Below are positions 39,467 to 47,330 of a DNA stretch of 64,000 nucleotides, piece by piece (within the stretch, counting starts at the first letter, position 1; every line of letters begins with the position of its first letter). The position numbers were made by a program, and so were the translations under genes. The notes beneath the pieces were generated by a model. That model saw only the letters and a list, made by a program, of their open reading frames with translations. It was not told the DNA's origin and ran no database searches. The DNA comes from Plasticicumulans lactativorans (GTDB taxonomy: Bacteria; Pseudomonadota; Gammaproteobacteria; Competibacterales; Competibacteraceae), in assembly GCF_004341245.1 (NCBI RefSeq), contig NZ_SLWY01000003.1, forward strand, positions 1 through 64,000, in the 5' to 3' direction.

Positions 39467-40068
39467 GCGTCTGCTCTCCGGGCGTATGGGACGACCAACG
39501 CTGCCGGCTCGCTGCACGCGAAGCCAAGTGCGAGCAGCGCGATATCGGCGTCGGTACCGGCGAATAGGCTAGGGAGCGGGACAGCGCGGCCTTCCGATGA
39601 GCGGGGCAGCTTGTGGCAGGCTTCGAGGTCTGAATCGCTCACGACCTCGAATGCCCGCAGGATGGCAAGCAGATTGTCGCCCGGGAGGGCTTCGAGCTGT
39701 TCGAAAAATGGAGTCCACTCGCCGGCGTGGTCGAGCCAGTGCTCCCAGCGCGCATCGAAGGCTTCCTCGACTGCTTCGGGTAAGCGCCACAGCGTGACGC
39801 AGCCCGGCGGGTCGAACACCTCCGAACACCGGTGCGCCGCGACCGCGAAGACCGCGCGGGCCTGCGCGAATCGGTGGGTGCGCGGAAAGCCGCGACGCAG
39901 CGCTGCCGTTCCGAGGCGCCCTAGCTGCCCTTTGGTGTTCCACCATTTGGCTCGGTCCATCTCGCCGAAGCGTGCGACCAGCAGACGCAACTTCAGCAGT
40001 CTGTCCAAGTCGAGCGCATGCCCGACCGCTTCAGCGTTCACCGATGGGTTCAAGATTGGCTCCACCAT
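39463..40068 (-). CDS. brxE: BrxE-like protein, first gene of the BREX operon
   Basis: A protein of 201 residues with a pattern I associate with BrxE: LLVARFGEMDRAKWWNTKGQ, RRGFPRTHRFAQARAVFAVA, HRCSEVFDPPGCVTLWRLP. BrxE is described as part of type-6 BREX, which has brxE-brxA-brxB-brxC-pglX-pglZ-brxD-brxHI. Here the operon ends with brxL instead. Function is unknown. GAGGTG lies about eight bases before the ATG. The family call is from memory and should be tested by a profile search. Confidence 0.65.
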   Translation of the reverse strand: MVEPILNPSVNAEAVGHALDLDRLLKLRLLVARFGEMDRAKWWNTKGQLGRLGTAALRRGFPRTHRFAQARAVFAVAAHRCSEVFDPPGCVTLWRLPEAVEEAFDARWEHWLDHAGEWTPFFEQLEALPGDNLLAILRAFEVVSDSDLEACHKLPRSSEGRAVPLPSLFAGTDADIALLALGFACSEPAALVVPYARRADA

Positions 40069-40256
40069 GTCAACTGCACCTCACGTCTCGCCTTGATGGC
40101 GATTCTTCTCCGTGAGGCGATGCCGCCGATGTCCCCGTTGCTCACCCTGGGCTGTTCCGGAGTTTGCCGCGAGTCCGACACTGTGACTGTAGGCGCTGAC
40201 GGCCCGTGCCGGATAGCGGGGAGAACGACGATCGAGGGGCGAAAGGCAAGTCGTGA
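40069..40256. promoter_or_regulatory. Upstream region of the BREX operon, promoter not located
   Basis: This 188-bp gap between the ribbon-helix-helix gene and brxE-like gene has no coding pattern. A BREX promoter may be here, or transcription may start above the ribbon-helix-helix gene. A weak TACAGT -10-like box is visible on the minus strand near 40190. Confidence 0.3.
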
Positions 40257-40472
40257 TCATGCCGGCGCGCCACCGGCCGGTGGCGCGCCGTCGTCATCGA
40301 ACAGAGCACCCTGTTCGGGAATGGCGATGCCGTTGCGCCCGCAATAGTCGCGGATCAGCACCTCCACCATGTTGGCGAGGGAGCGGTGCTCGCGCTCGGC
40401 GGCCATGCGCAGGGCTTCCTTCAGGGCCGGTTCGATGCGGAAGGTCAGTGTGCTGGTCTTGCCCGAGGCCAT
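40257..40472 (-). CDS. Ribbon-helix-helix (Arc/CopG type) regulator
   Basis: A protein of 71 residues with the RHH pattern: strand KTSTLTFRIEPALKEALRMA, then helix 2 HRSLANMVEVLIRDYCGRNG. Such dimers bind operators and often autoregulate. AAGGGCAC precedes the ATG. A strong dyad (40493-40516) begins 20 bp upstream in the divergent gap shared with the unknown gene at 40578. It lies directly upstream of the BREX operon in the same direction, so it may control BREX, the divergent pair, or both. Confidence 0.8.
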   Translation of the reverse strand: MASGKTSTLTFRIEPALKEALRMAAEREHRSLANMVEVLIRDYCGRNGIAIPEQGALFDDDGAPPAGGAPA

Positions 40473-40489
40473 AGTGTGCCCTTGCACAG

Positions 40490-40519
40490 CGGTTGTACTG
40501 CGGATGTGCTGTACAATAC
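40490..40519. promoter_or_regulatory. Dyad in RHH/unknown-gene divergent region, candidate RHH operator
   Basis: TTGTAC (40493-40498) and GTACAA (40511-40516) form an inverted repeat, extended to nine-base arms with one mismatch (TTGTACTGC/GCTGTACAA). The GTACAAT part also resembles a -10 box for the rightward gene, so a bound regulator would block it. Confidence 0.55.
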
Positions 40520-40577
40520 GGTAAAATCCTGCATCGTCCAATCACAGCGACTTCGCCTCACGCCAGGGAGGGGACGC

Positions 40578-41798
40578 ATGACCCGACATTACTCGACGAA
40601 GGCGTTCTTCCGGCAGATGCCGAATGCGTTGCTCGCGCGCTATTTCGAGGCGCGAGGGGTGTTCGACGAACTGGACTTCCCGTCAATGAAGGAGACCAGG
40701 CCGGACGCGCTGTTCGCGGCGTGGCTGGAACTGCCGGACGATCAACGCAACGCGATGAATACGGAACTGCAGGAGATCTTCGCCCTAAGCTGCGAGAAGG
40801 GGTTTCTGGCGATCCTCGACGAGGCGCGCTGGCAACTGCGTGAAACCCCGGAGGCCATCACCGCACTGGTTGAAAAGCTCTCGGCGCTTCCCAACCACTT
40901 CGAGCGGGCCATGGTCACCTTCCTGGAGCACAAGGCGTTCTGGAAGGGCGCGACCCATTTCTACCGCGCCGACACCCTGAGCTATTGGCGCAAGCGCAAG
41001 AATCTGCCGCAGCGGCTGGCGGCGGTGGACGCCGCCAGCACCCAGCAACTTGCCCACCTGATCCGCCATTACTTCCACCACACCGAGGGCCGAGGCAAGA
41101 ACTGCGTGGTGGAACACTTCCGCCGTGGCGAGCGGGATTACTTCTTCGCCTACCCGGAAGACCATTCGCGGTACGACGTCGAATGGGTGGAAGGGCAGTT
41201 CGATCGCCGCCCGCATAACCCCGCCTTCGAGGTCGTTTACGCCTACTCGCAAAGGGATGGCACGCTAGACCTGCACTGCCGTGGCTCACGCAAGGCCATC
41301 GGGCCGCTGCAAGAGATGTTCGCCACGGCAATCCTCAAACTGGACGAACTAGCGCCCGCCCCCAAAGACGAGCGCATCTATGATCTGGACCCGCTGCGCC
41401 AGAGAAGCTTCAGCTTCACCTACGCGGTGGGTAGCGGCATTGAATACGTGGTCGTGAAGAAGATACGGCTGTCGTCGCGGGTGAACAAAGGCACCCGCAT
41501 CACACTGGAAGCCGATACCCCGCAAGACCCGGATGGCGTCTATGCCCTGCTCGACCAGATCGGCAAGTCCATCCCGCTGCACCTGTACAACGTCACCCAG
41601 GTCGAACTGGCGGTGTCGGTCGTGGTGGATGCCGATAAGCCCGCCAAGGCGGTGACGATCCGCATCGCCCATCCCAATTCCTGCTCGCTCAAGTACGACG
41701 AACTGGACTTGAAGCTGCGCGACATGCTGGAAGCCTCCGGCATTGAACCGAAGGAGCCGACGCCTGCGGCGGCCGATGGGGAAACGGCTGAGGTATGA
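40578..41798 (+). CDS. Unknown 406-residue protein, first gene of a two-gene operon
   Basis: I do not recognise this protein. It is soluble, with no signal peptide or membrane segment. The N-terminal third is helical (FFRQMPNALLARYFEARGVF, then FEALPNHFERAMVTFLEHKA-type segments). The middle has WRKRKNLPQR and conserved-looking HHTEGRGKNCVVEHFRRGER. The C-terminal half is predicted beta-rich (LYNVTQVELAVSVVVDADKP, HPNSCSLKYDELDLKLRDML). GGGAGGGG precedes the ATG, and its stop overlaps the next gene by four bases. Context suggests island cargo, possibly defence. Confidence 0.8.
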   Translation: MTRHYSTKAFFRQMPNALLARYFEARGVFDELDFPSMKETRPDALFAAWLELPDDQRNAMNTELQEIFALSCEKGFLAILDEARWQLRETPEAITALVEKLSALPNHFERAMVTFLEHKAFWKGATHFYRADTLSYWRKRKNLPQRLAAVDAASTQQLAHLIRHYFHHTEGRGKNCVVEHFRRGERDYFFAYPEDHSRYDVEWVEGQFDRRPHNPAFEVVYAYSQRDGTLDLHCRGSRKAIGPLQEMFATAILKLDELAPAPKDERIYDLDPLRQRSFSFTYAVGSGIEYVVVKKIRLSSRVNKGTRITLEADTPQDPDGVYALLDQIGKSIPLHLYNVTQVELAVSVVVDADKPAKAVTIRIAHPNSCSLKYDELDLKLRDMLEASGIEPKEPTPAAADGETAEV

Positions 41799-42583
41799 CA
41801 CCGGAAGCCGCCTTGGTCGAGTTACTGGAGCGTGTGGGGGCGCGGCATGGTGCGGCGGTCATCATCAGCGACCACGAACTGAGCGCATGGCCCAGTGCCG
41901 CCGTCGCGGCGATGAAGAATCAAGGCTTGCTGGCGGAGACACGTCCGGCCACCAGCGCGGTATGCCCCGGCTGCGAGCGTGAGTGCGTCATGCCCGTGCG
42001 CGTGTTGTCCGATCCTGGGCGCCGCGCTGAAGCCTTTATCGTTTGCGACAAGCGCAGCGATATCAACCGCGTACCGGTTCCGCTCGGGTGGCTGACGCAG
42101 TGGCAGTGTAGCGTTGACGCCGTGTGCGAATTCGTCGCGCACAGCATGGGCGTCCGACGCAGCGTGCAGCGGGCGGCCAGCGCCGATCTGCAGAACATCG
42201 GTATGGTCAGCGGCAAAAAGCACAGCCAGATGCTGTGCCTGCGCGTCGGGGGTCCCCTGGAACTGATCGCCGGCAGCAACGCGCTGCCCTTGGTCGATGT
42301 GATCGTCTATCACGACGGCGCGTACTCGCTGGATCGCGCCAGAATCCGCCGGCTGGTGGATTGCGCGAGCACGGCGGATAACCGCCATACGCCAAGTAAC
42401 GCCCGGCGTGAAGCGCGCAAACAGACTACGGCGACGATGTACGCGAGTTGGCGGCAGGAGTATCGGAATCTGAAGCTCAAACAGCCGGGCAAGTCCGGCA
42501 CGTGGTATTCACAGCGGATCGCGAGGATGGACATCGCGAATGGTCGTGATGCCGAGACCATCCGCAAGCAGATGACCAAATAA
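41795..42583 (+). CDS. Unknown 262-residue protein, second gene of the operon
   Basis: I do not recognise this protein. An N-terminal helical region is followed by a possible zinc site CPGCEREC near residue 57 with further cysteines later (WQCSVDAVC), and by VPLGWLTQWQ. The C-terminal 60 residues are basic and end WRQEYRNLKLKQPGKSGTWY then SQRIARMDIANGRDAETIRK, which looks like a DNA-binding helical tail. It overlaps the preceding gene by four bases, so the two are coupled. Confidence 0.78.
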   Translation: MTPEAALVELLERVGARHGAAVIISDHELSAWPSAAVAAMKNQGLLAETRPATSAVCPGCERECVMPVRVLSDPGRRAEAFIVCDKRSDINRVPVPLGWLTQWQCSVDAVCEFVAHSMGVRRSVQRAASADLQNIGMVSGKKHSQMLCLRVGGPLELIAGSNALPLVDVIVYHDGAYSLDRARIRRLVDCASTADNRHTPSNARREARKQTTATMYASWRQEYRNLKLKQPGKSGTWYSQRIARMDIANGRDAETIRKQMTK

Positions 42584-42816
42584 AGCTGGGCGGAATTTTT
42601 TCGCCCAATCCGCACCCCCGCCAAGCTGTTGTTCTTCATCGCTAGACGGCGCGGCCACGCTATCAGGTCGCTCCCGCATAGTGTTCCGTTTCTGGTGTAA
42701 CACGTTGTTTTTTCGGCATTGCTCCAATGGGGCCGAATCTTGTTCGGGCGTTTTTTCGCCCAAATCGCCCACCTACGCTGCCTCTCGGTAAGTCCCGTAA
42801 CGTTCCGAGAGGATTG
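42584..42816. promoter_or_regulatory. Regulatory gap with repeated GGGCG-T6-CGCCC hairpins before alpA
   Basis: Two similar hairpins lie at 42588-42606 (GGGCG, loop GAATTTTTT, CGCCC) and 42746-42761 (GGGCG, loop TTTTTT, CGCCC), both followed by CAA. The first begins four bases after the unknown gene's stop and may help end it. The two together could be operators for an island regulator such as AlpA. No gene lies in the gap. Confidence 0.45.
42781..42812 (+). promoter_or_regulatory. Hairpin that includes the alpA ribosome site
   Basis: CCTCTCGG (42781-42788) pairs with CCGAGAGG (42805-42812). The right arm contains GAGAGG, the ribosome site five bases before the alpA ATG. As RNA this would hide the site; as DNA it may be an operator. 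Confidence 0.5.
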
Positions 42817-43062
42817 ATGATGGTGCCCCTTATCCTTCGCCTTCCGAGCGTTTTGTGCGCACGTGGCAGGTCGCGTAGTGCCCACTACGCCGACATCCAG
42901 CAGGGCCTGTTCACCCATCCGGTGCTGATCGGCGCGCGGGCAGTGGGCTGGCCCGCCGACGAGGTGGCGGCGCTCAACGCCGCACGCATTGCCGGCAAAT
43001 CCGACGAGGACATTCGCGCGTTGGTCAGGGCGCTCGAGGCGGCCCGTATGGTCGTGGTGTAG
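42817..43062 (+). CDS. alpA: AlpA family regulator of the island
   Basis: A protein of 81 residues with the AlpA-type winged helix: LRLPSVLCARGRSRSAHYAD, IQQGLFTHPVLIGARAVGWP, ADEVAALNAARIAGKSDEDI. In P4-like satellites and islands this gene precedes the primase block and controls excision or replication. Two adjacent ATGs (42817 and 42820) are possible starts. It is followed after 11 bp by the CHC2 gene. Confidence 0.85.
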   Translation: MMVPLILRLPSVLCARGRSRSAHYADIQQGLFTHPVLIGARAVGWPADEVAALNAARIAGKSDEDIRALVRALEAARMVVV

Positions 43063-43073
43063 GGGGGCGAGCG

Positions 43074-43388
43074 ATGCGACGCGCAAACCCCACGCGGGGA
43101 CGATATCAGCCGGCCTTCGCCTTCAGGCGTGACCGCCTGCCAGCGCCGGCCGACTACTACCGGGACCAGGGCCTGAAGCTGACCGGCGGCGGCGACTGGC
43201 GATCCGCACTCTGTCCGTTCCATGGCGACACCTCGCCCAGTTTGCGGGTGCGGATCGAGACCGGCGCTTTCCGCTGCATGGCGTGCGGGGCGCACGGTGG
43301 CGACGTGCTGGCCTTCCACATGCGGCGCCACGAGCTGCGCTTCATCGAGGCGGCGAAGGCGCTGGGCGCCTGGGAGGCCTCGCGATGA
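43074..43388 (+). CDS. CHC2 zinc-finger protein (primase zinc-binding type)
   Basis: A protein of 104 residues carrying a DnaG-type CHC2 zinc-binding domain: CPFHGDTSPSLRVR then FRCMACGAHGGDVLAFHMRR. Cys-x2-His and Cys-x2-Cys ligands are all present. It lacks a TOPRIM core, which is supplied by the next gene, so primase function is split over two proteins. AGGGGGGCGAG precedes the ATG. Its stop overlaps the next ATG (ATGA). Confidence 0.88.
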   Translation: MRRANPTRGRYQPAFAFRRDRLPAPADYYRDQGLKLTGGGDWRSALCPFHGDTSPSLRVRIETGAFRCMACGAHGGDVLAFHMRRHELRFIEAAKALGAWEASR

Positions 43389-45586
43389 CCGAATCCCCCC
43401 AACAGGCCGCTCTTCGCCTCGCCGCCGCTGCGATCCGGCAAGGCTTCGAGCTGCAGGCCCTGCACGTCTACACCGACGCTCGTGGCCAGCCGCTGCATTG
43501 GCGGATTCGTCTGAAACGCCCCAAGACCGGGGTCAAGTGGATTCGGCCGATGAAGCTGAACGGCACCGGCTACACGCTGGGCGAGCCGGTGTATCCGGGC
43601 GGCAAGCCGTTGTATCGCCTGCACGAGCTGGCTGAGCGGCCCACCGAAACCGTCATCGTCACCGAGGGAGAGTACAAGGCCGACAAGCTGGCAGCGCTGG
43701 GGTTGCTGGTGACGACATCGGGCGCTGCGGACTCGGCCGACAAGGCCGACTGGCGAACCCTCGTCGGGCGCGATGTGCTGATCTGGGCAGACCACGACGA
43801 CGCCGGTCATCGCTACGCCGCGGCGGTGACGGCGGCGCTGCGCGCGCTGGGCTGCAGCGTGCGCCAGATCGACGTGGCGGCGCTGAACCTGCGGCCTAAA
43901 GGCGATGCGGTCGAGTGGCTGGAGGCGCACCCGGACGCCACGAAGGCGGACATCCTGGCCCTTGCCACCACGGAGCGGTCACACAGGCCCGAGGGCGACG
44001 CGACGGTGGTGGACCAGCCCTCGGCCAGTGCTGACTGGCCTGACCCGAAACCGATTCAGGCGGCGCTGCGCCCCGTACCCGCCTTCGACCCGGGGACCCT
44101 GCTACCCGAGGCCCTGCGTGGCTGGATCGTGGACGAGGCCGATCGAATGCCGTGTCCGCCGGAGTTCATCGCGGCGGCGGCGCTGGTGGCGCTGGGAGCG
44201 ATCATCGGGGCACGTTGCGCAATCAAGCCCAAGGCGCGCGACACGTGGCTAATCGTGCCGAATCTGTGGGGTGGCATCGTTGGAGATCCGTCGGCGAAAA
44301 AGTCTCCGGCCATCGGCGCAGCGCTGAAACCGCTGGAACGCCTGATCGCACGGGCGATGGAAACGTATCAGGTGGATATGGAAGCCTTCGAGGCCGAGAA
44401 AATGGTATTCGATGCAAGGAGGGAGGCCATCGAAGCGCGCATCAAGACGGCGGCCAAAGCCAAGGACGGCAAAGGCGAGGACCTGGACAGTATCGCCAAG
44501 GAGTTGCAGGGTTATCGACGGCAGGCGCCGTGCGCACCGATGCTGCGGCGCTTCAAATCAAACGATCCGACGATCGAAAAACTGGGTGAATTGCTGCGGG
44601 ACAACCCCACCGGGTTACTGGTAGTTCGCGACGAACTGGTCGGACTGATTGCCTCGTGGGACCGGGAGGGGCGCGAGGGCGAACGCGCTTTCTATCTGGA
44701 GGCCTGGAACGGCAATGCGAGTTTCGATACCGACCGCATCGGGCGCGGTTCGATCTTCATCCAGAACCTGTGCGTTTCGATCTTCGGCGGTATCCAGCCG
44801 GACAAACTGATGGTCTACCTCGAACAAGCCGCGAATATGCTGGCGAATGACGGCATGCTGCAACGCTTTCAGATGCTGCTCTATCCCGATCCCCTGGCCT
44901 GGGAGTGGCGCGACCGTATGCCGGACAAGGCAGCGCGCGACCAAGCCTTTACCGTGTTCGAGAGGCTGGCCGATTTCGATCCGGAGGGCTGTGGCGCAGC
45001 TCCCAACGACGACGTCGCCAAGTTTCCGTACTTCCGTTTCGACGACGCGGCGCAGGAGATTTTCATCGAATGGTCGGGCGATCTGCATCGCGTGCGGTTG
45101 CCCGCTGAAGATCATCCGCTCATCGCGCAGCACCTGGCGAAGTTCGACAAGCTGTACCCGGCCCTCGCGCTGATTCTGCACTTGATCGAGTGCGCCGCGA
45201 CCGGCATCCGTGGGCCGGTGACGGCCATATCCGCCATGCGGGCGGCGGCTTGGTGCGAGTATCTCGAAGCCCATGCCCGGCGCTGCTACGGCCTGCTGAT
45301 TGACGATGGCCTGCGCGCGGCGCAGGCCCTGGTTGACAAGCTGCGCCAGGGCAAACTGGCGGACAGCTTCACGGCGCGGGACGTGCGACGTCACCAGTGG
45401 CGCAGCTTGACCACCGATGAGTCCGTGCAGGCGGCGCTCGACTGGCTCGAAGCCGAGGACTGGCTGCGGGGCGACGAGGTCGGCGGCACCGGCCCTGGAA
45501 GCGGGCGACGCACCGTGCGCTATGCCATCAACCCGAAGGTTTTGAAGCCATGCAAGCCGGGGGGCGGTCATGGCGAACTGGCTTGA
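43385..45586 (+). CDS. DUF3987 replication protein with TOPRIM-like N-terminus
   Basis: A protein of 733 residues. The N-terminal 190 residues contain a TOPRIM-like part: VIVTEGEYKADKLAALGLLV and VLIWADHDDAGHRYAAAVT. The rest is DUF3987, a helicase/ATPase-like domain of satellite and plasmid replication proteins, with GIVGDPSAKKSPAIGAALKP as the probable P-loop region. With the CHC2 protein it probably primes and unwinds the excised island. It overlaps genes on both sides (four bases upstream, 17 downstream). Confidence 0.82.
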   Translation: MTESPQQAALRLAAAAIRQGFELQALHVYTDARGQPLHWRIRLKRPKTGVKWIRPMKLNGTGYTLGEPVYPGGKPLYRLHELAERPTETVIVTEGEYKADKLAALGLLVTTSGAADSADKADWRTLVGRDVLIWADHDDAGHRYAAAVTAALRALGCSVRQIDVAALNLRPKGDAVEWLEAHPDATKADILALATTERSHRPEGDATVVDQPSASADWPDPKPIQAALRPVPAFDPGTLLPEALRGWIVDEADRMPCPPEFIAAAALVALGAIIGARCAIKPKARDTWLIVPNLWGGIVGDPSAKKSPAIGAALKPLERLIARAMETYQVDMEAFEAEKMVFDARREAIEARIKTAAKAKDGKGEDLDSIAKELQGYRRQAPCAPMLRRFKSNDPTIEKLGELLRDNPTGLLVVRDELVGLIASWDREGREGERAFYLEAWNGNASFDTDRIGRGSIFIQNLCVSIFGGIQPDKLMVYLEQAANMLANDGMLQRFQMLLYPDPLAWEWRDRMPDKAARDQAFTVFERLADFDPEGCGAAPNDDVAKFPYFRFDDAAQEIFIEWSGDLHRVRLPAEDHPLIAQHLAKFDKLYPALALILHLIECAATGIRGPVTAISAMRAAAWCEYLEAHARRCYGLLIDDGLRAAQALVDKLRQGKLADSFTARDVRRHQWRSLTTDESVQAALDWLEAEDWLRGDEVGGTGPGSGRRTVRYAINPKVLKPCKPGGGHGELA

Positions 45587-46157
45587 GCGGGCGCGGCAGA
45601 TGAATCCTTCTGGGGTTGAACGGCCTGCTGCCAATCGAGCCGAAAGACATCCAACGGCAGCAACGGCAGTGCCCGAAGCGGACACGACCGTGATCGCGGC
45701 GACCTCTATCGGCAGCCATGGCAGTGCAGCGGTGGCCGGTTTTCACGAAGCCGACGTGGCCGTTCCCATGACGGCGCGTGATGAATCGGCGATCCGCTCC
45801 TGGCTGGCGCAGATCGGAGAAACCGACGCGACGATCATCGTCGAGGTGCTGGAGCGGTGCTGCACCGACGCGGATGCGCGGCGCTATTTCACGCAGCGAA
45901 CTGCGGCGCCGGTGCGGCCCGACCCCTTCGACGATGACCGTCGGCGCTGCGATCAGTGCGCGAACCTGACCGGGTCAGGGCTCTGTCTGGCGGCCTGGCG
46001 CGGCGGGATCGTGGCGAGCCGGCGTTATACGCCGAGGCGCGATACACCCCGGCGCTGCGAAGGCTACACGCCAGGTCCAGACGATCCGGACTGCCGACCC
46101 GGTCGTGAGCGCTGGCCGGGGCTGCTGCAACGAGGAGACCACCATGCCGACACTTGA
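45570..46157 (+). CDS. Unknown 195-residue protein of the island replication operon
   Basis: I do not recognise the function. The first 65 residues are low-complexity. A C-terminal cysteine-containing part, RRCDQCANLTGSGLCLAAWR followed by RRCEGYTPGPDD, looks like a small zinc-binding domain. Similar proteins follow DUF3987 genes in integrated elements. The ATG overlaps the DUF3987 stop by 17 bases behind a GGGGGG ribosome site, and the gene overlaps the next start by 14. Confidence 0.7.
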   Translation: MANWLERARQMNPSGVERPAANRAERHPTAATAVPEADTTVIAATSIGSHGSAAVAGFHEADVAVPMTARDESAIRSWLAQIGETDATIIVEVLERCCTDADARRYFTQRTAAPVRPDPFDDDRRRCDQCANLTGSGLCLAAWRGGIVASRRYTPRRDTPRRCEGYTPGPDDPDCRPGRERWPGLLQRGDHHADT

Positions 46158-46956
46158 AACCGACATCGCCGTGATTCCGCTCCCGGCGAACGCGGATGCT
46201 GCATCGACGACGCAGGGCAACTACGCGATGGTGCGCTTCAATGCACTGAAGCACGGCATCCTGAGCCGCCACACCGTGCTGTCCCATGAGGACGCGGACG
46301 AATACCAGGCCCTGCTGACGGCGCTGCTGGAGGAGCATCAGCCGGCGGGGGCGACCGAGGCGCACCTGGTCGAAGAACTGGCAAGCATCGTCTGGCGCAA
46401 GCGGCGGGTGCTGCAGGCCGAGGGTGCCAGCATCAATCAGGGCTTGAAGGGCGCCACGCGTAACGCCGAGGGTGTGATTCCGGCAGCCGTACCGTTCGAG
46501 TTCGGGCTTTCGGGGCGGGGTTCTGATCTGCGCGACCTGTTGGTACTGACGCCGGACGAGGTCGAAAGACGCCAGCGCGATGCACGGCACGATCTGGAGG
46601 CGACCCGCAAGGCCGCGGCGATCCTCCGGCGCGGCGGCGCACAGGCTTACGACAAGGCCCTGCGCACGCTGCTGCCCGATTCCCGCGACTGGTGGCACGC
46701 ATATGTGGAGGACGAGGAGTATCCGGCAACCGCCGAAGGGCTGGCGGATTTCATCCGCGAGCACCTGGAGCCGCTGTGTATCGGCCTGGAGAAAGAAGCC
46801 CGACACCATGAGGCGATCAAGGCCCAGACCCTGGGCGAGGGCCTGCAGGCGCATCGGCTGGAGAAGCTGTCGCGCTACGAGACGCACCTCGACCGCAAGT
46901 TCGAGCGCAGCCTGGCGATGTTGGTGAAGCTGAAGGAACTGCGCAGCCGGCGCTGA
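46144..46956 (+). CDS. Unknown 270-residue island protein
   Basis: A soluble, mostly helical protein without recognised catalytic motif. The N-terminal MVRFNALKHGILSRHTVLSH recurs in proteins of integrated elements and small-terminase-like contexts, but I cannot assign it. The C-terminus is a basic coiled-coil-like helix (LEKLSRYETHLDRKFERSLA). It is the last gene of the alpA-CHC2-DUF3987 operon. The ATG follows GAGGAGACC. Confidence 0.7.
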   Translation: MPTLETDIAVIPLPANADAASTTQGNYAMVRFNALKHGILSRHTVLSHEDADEYQALLTALLEEHQPAGATEAHLVEELASIVWRKRRVLQAEGASINQGLKGATRNAEGVIPAAVPFEFGLSGRGSDLRDLLVLTPDEVERRQRDARHDLEATRKAAAILRRGGAQAYDKALRTLLPDSRDWWHAYVEDEEYPATAEGLADFIREHLEPLCIGLEKEARHHEAIKAQTLGEGLQAHRLEKLSRYETHLDRKFERSLAMLVKLKELRSRR

Positions 46957-47066
46957 GACGCGTAATCGGGCATGGCATCGCGGTGCCGCGGGACGCCGCG
47001 ACAGGCGACGAAAACGGCTTCCGGGCAATGGCTTAGGGAAACGTCCGGCATACCGGGAATAAAATC

Positions 47067-47228
47067 ATGAGGCACGCTGGCCTGATGATTTCGGTAAAAT
47101 TATGGAAGCTCAAAGGGATGCGCTGGCGCACCTTCGAGCGCCTGAGCGCGGAGCATGATGCCTTCGTCGCGCAGGCACTGGCTGCGATGGCGCAGAGGCT
47201 GGGTATCTTGGATGGGTGGCGGGGTTGA
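47067..47228 (+). CDS. Small basic protein, 53 residues
   Basis: A short frame encodes MISVKLWKLKGMRWRTFERL then SAEHDAFVAQALAAMAQRLG, an amphipathic helical protein. I have seen closely similar short proteins after DUF3987 genes in islands, so I consider it real. The ribosome site is weak; internal ATGs at codons 7 and 18 are also possible starts. It lies 110 bp after the preceding gene. Confidence 0.5.
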   Translation: MRHAGLMISVKLWKLKGMRWRTFERLSAEHDAFVAQALAAMAQRLGILDGWRG

Positions 47229-47330
47229 ATCTGTTTCGTAAAAACCGCAGTCGACGCGCAGGCGGCATCATGCCGTGCGCGTTTTGTCCGGCTTCGCCGT
47301 CGGGCGCGCGGGCCAGCCGTTGTTACGGCG

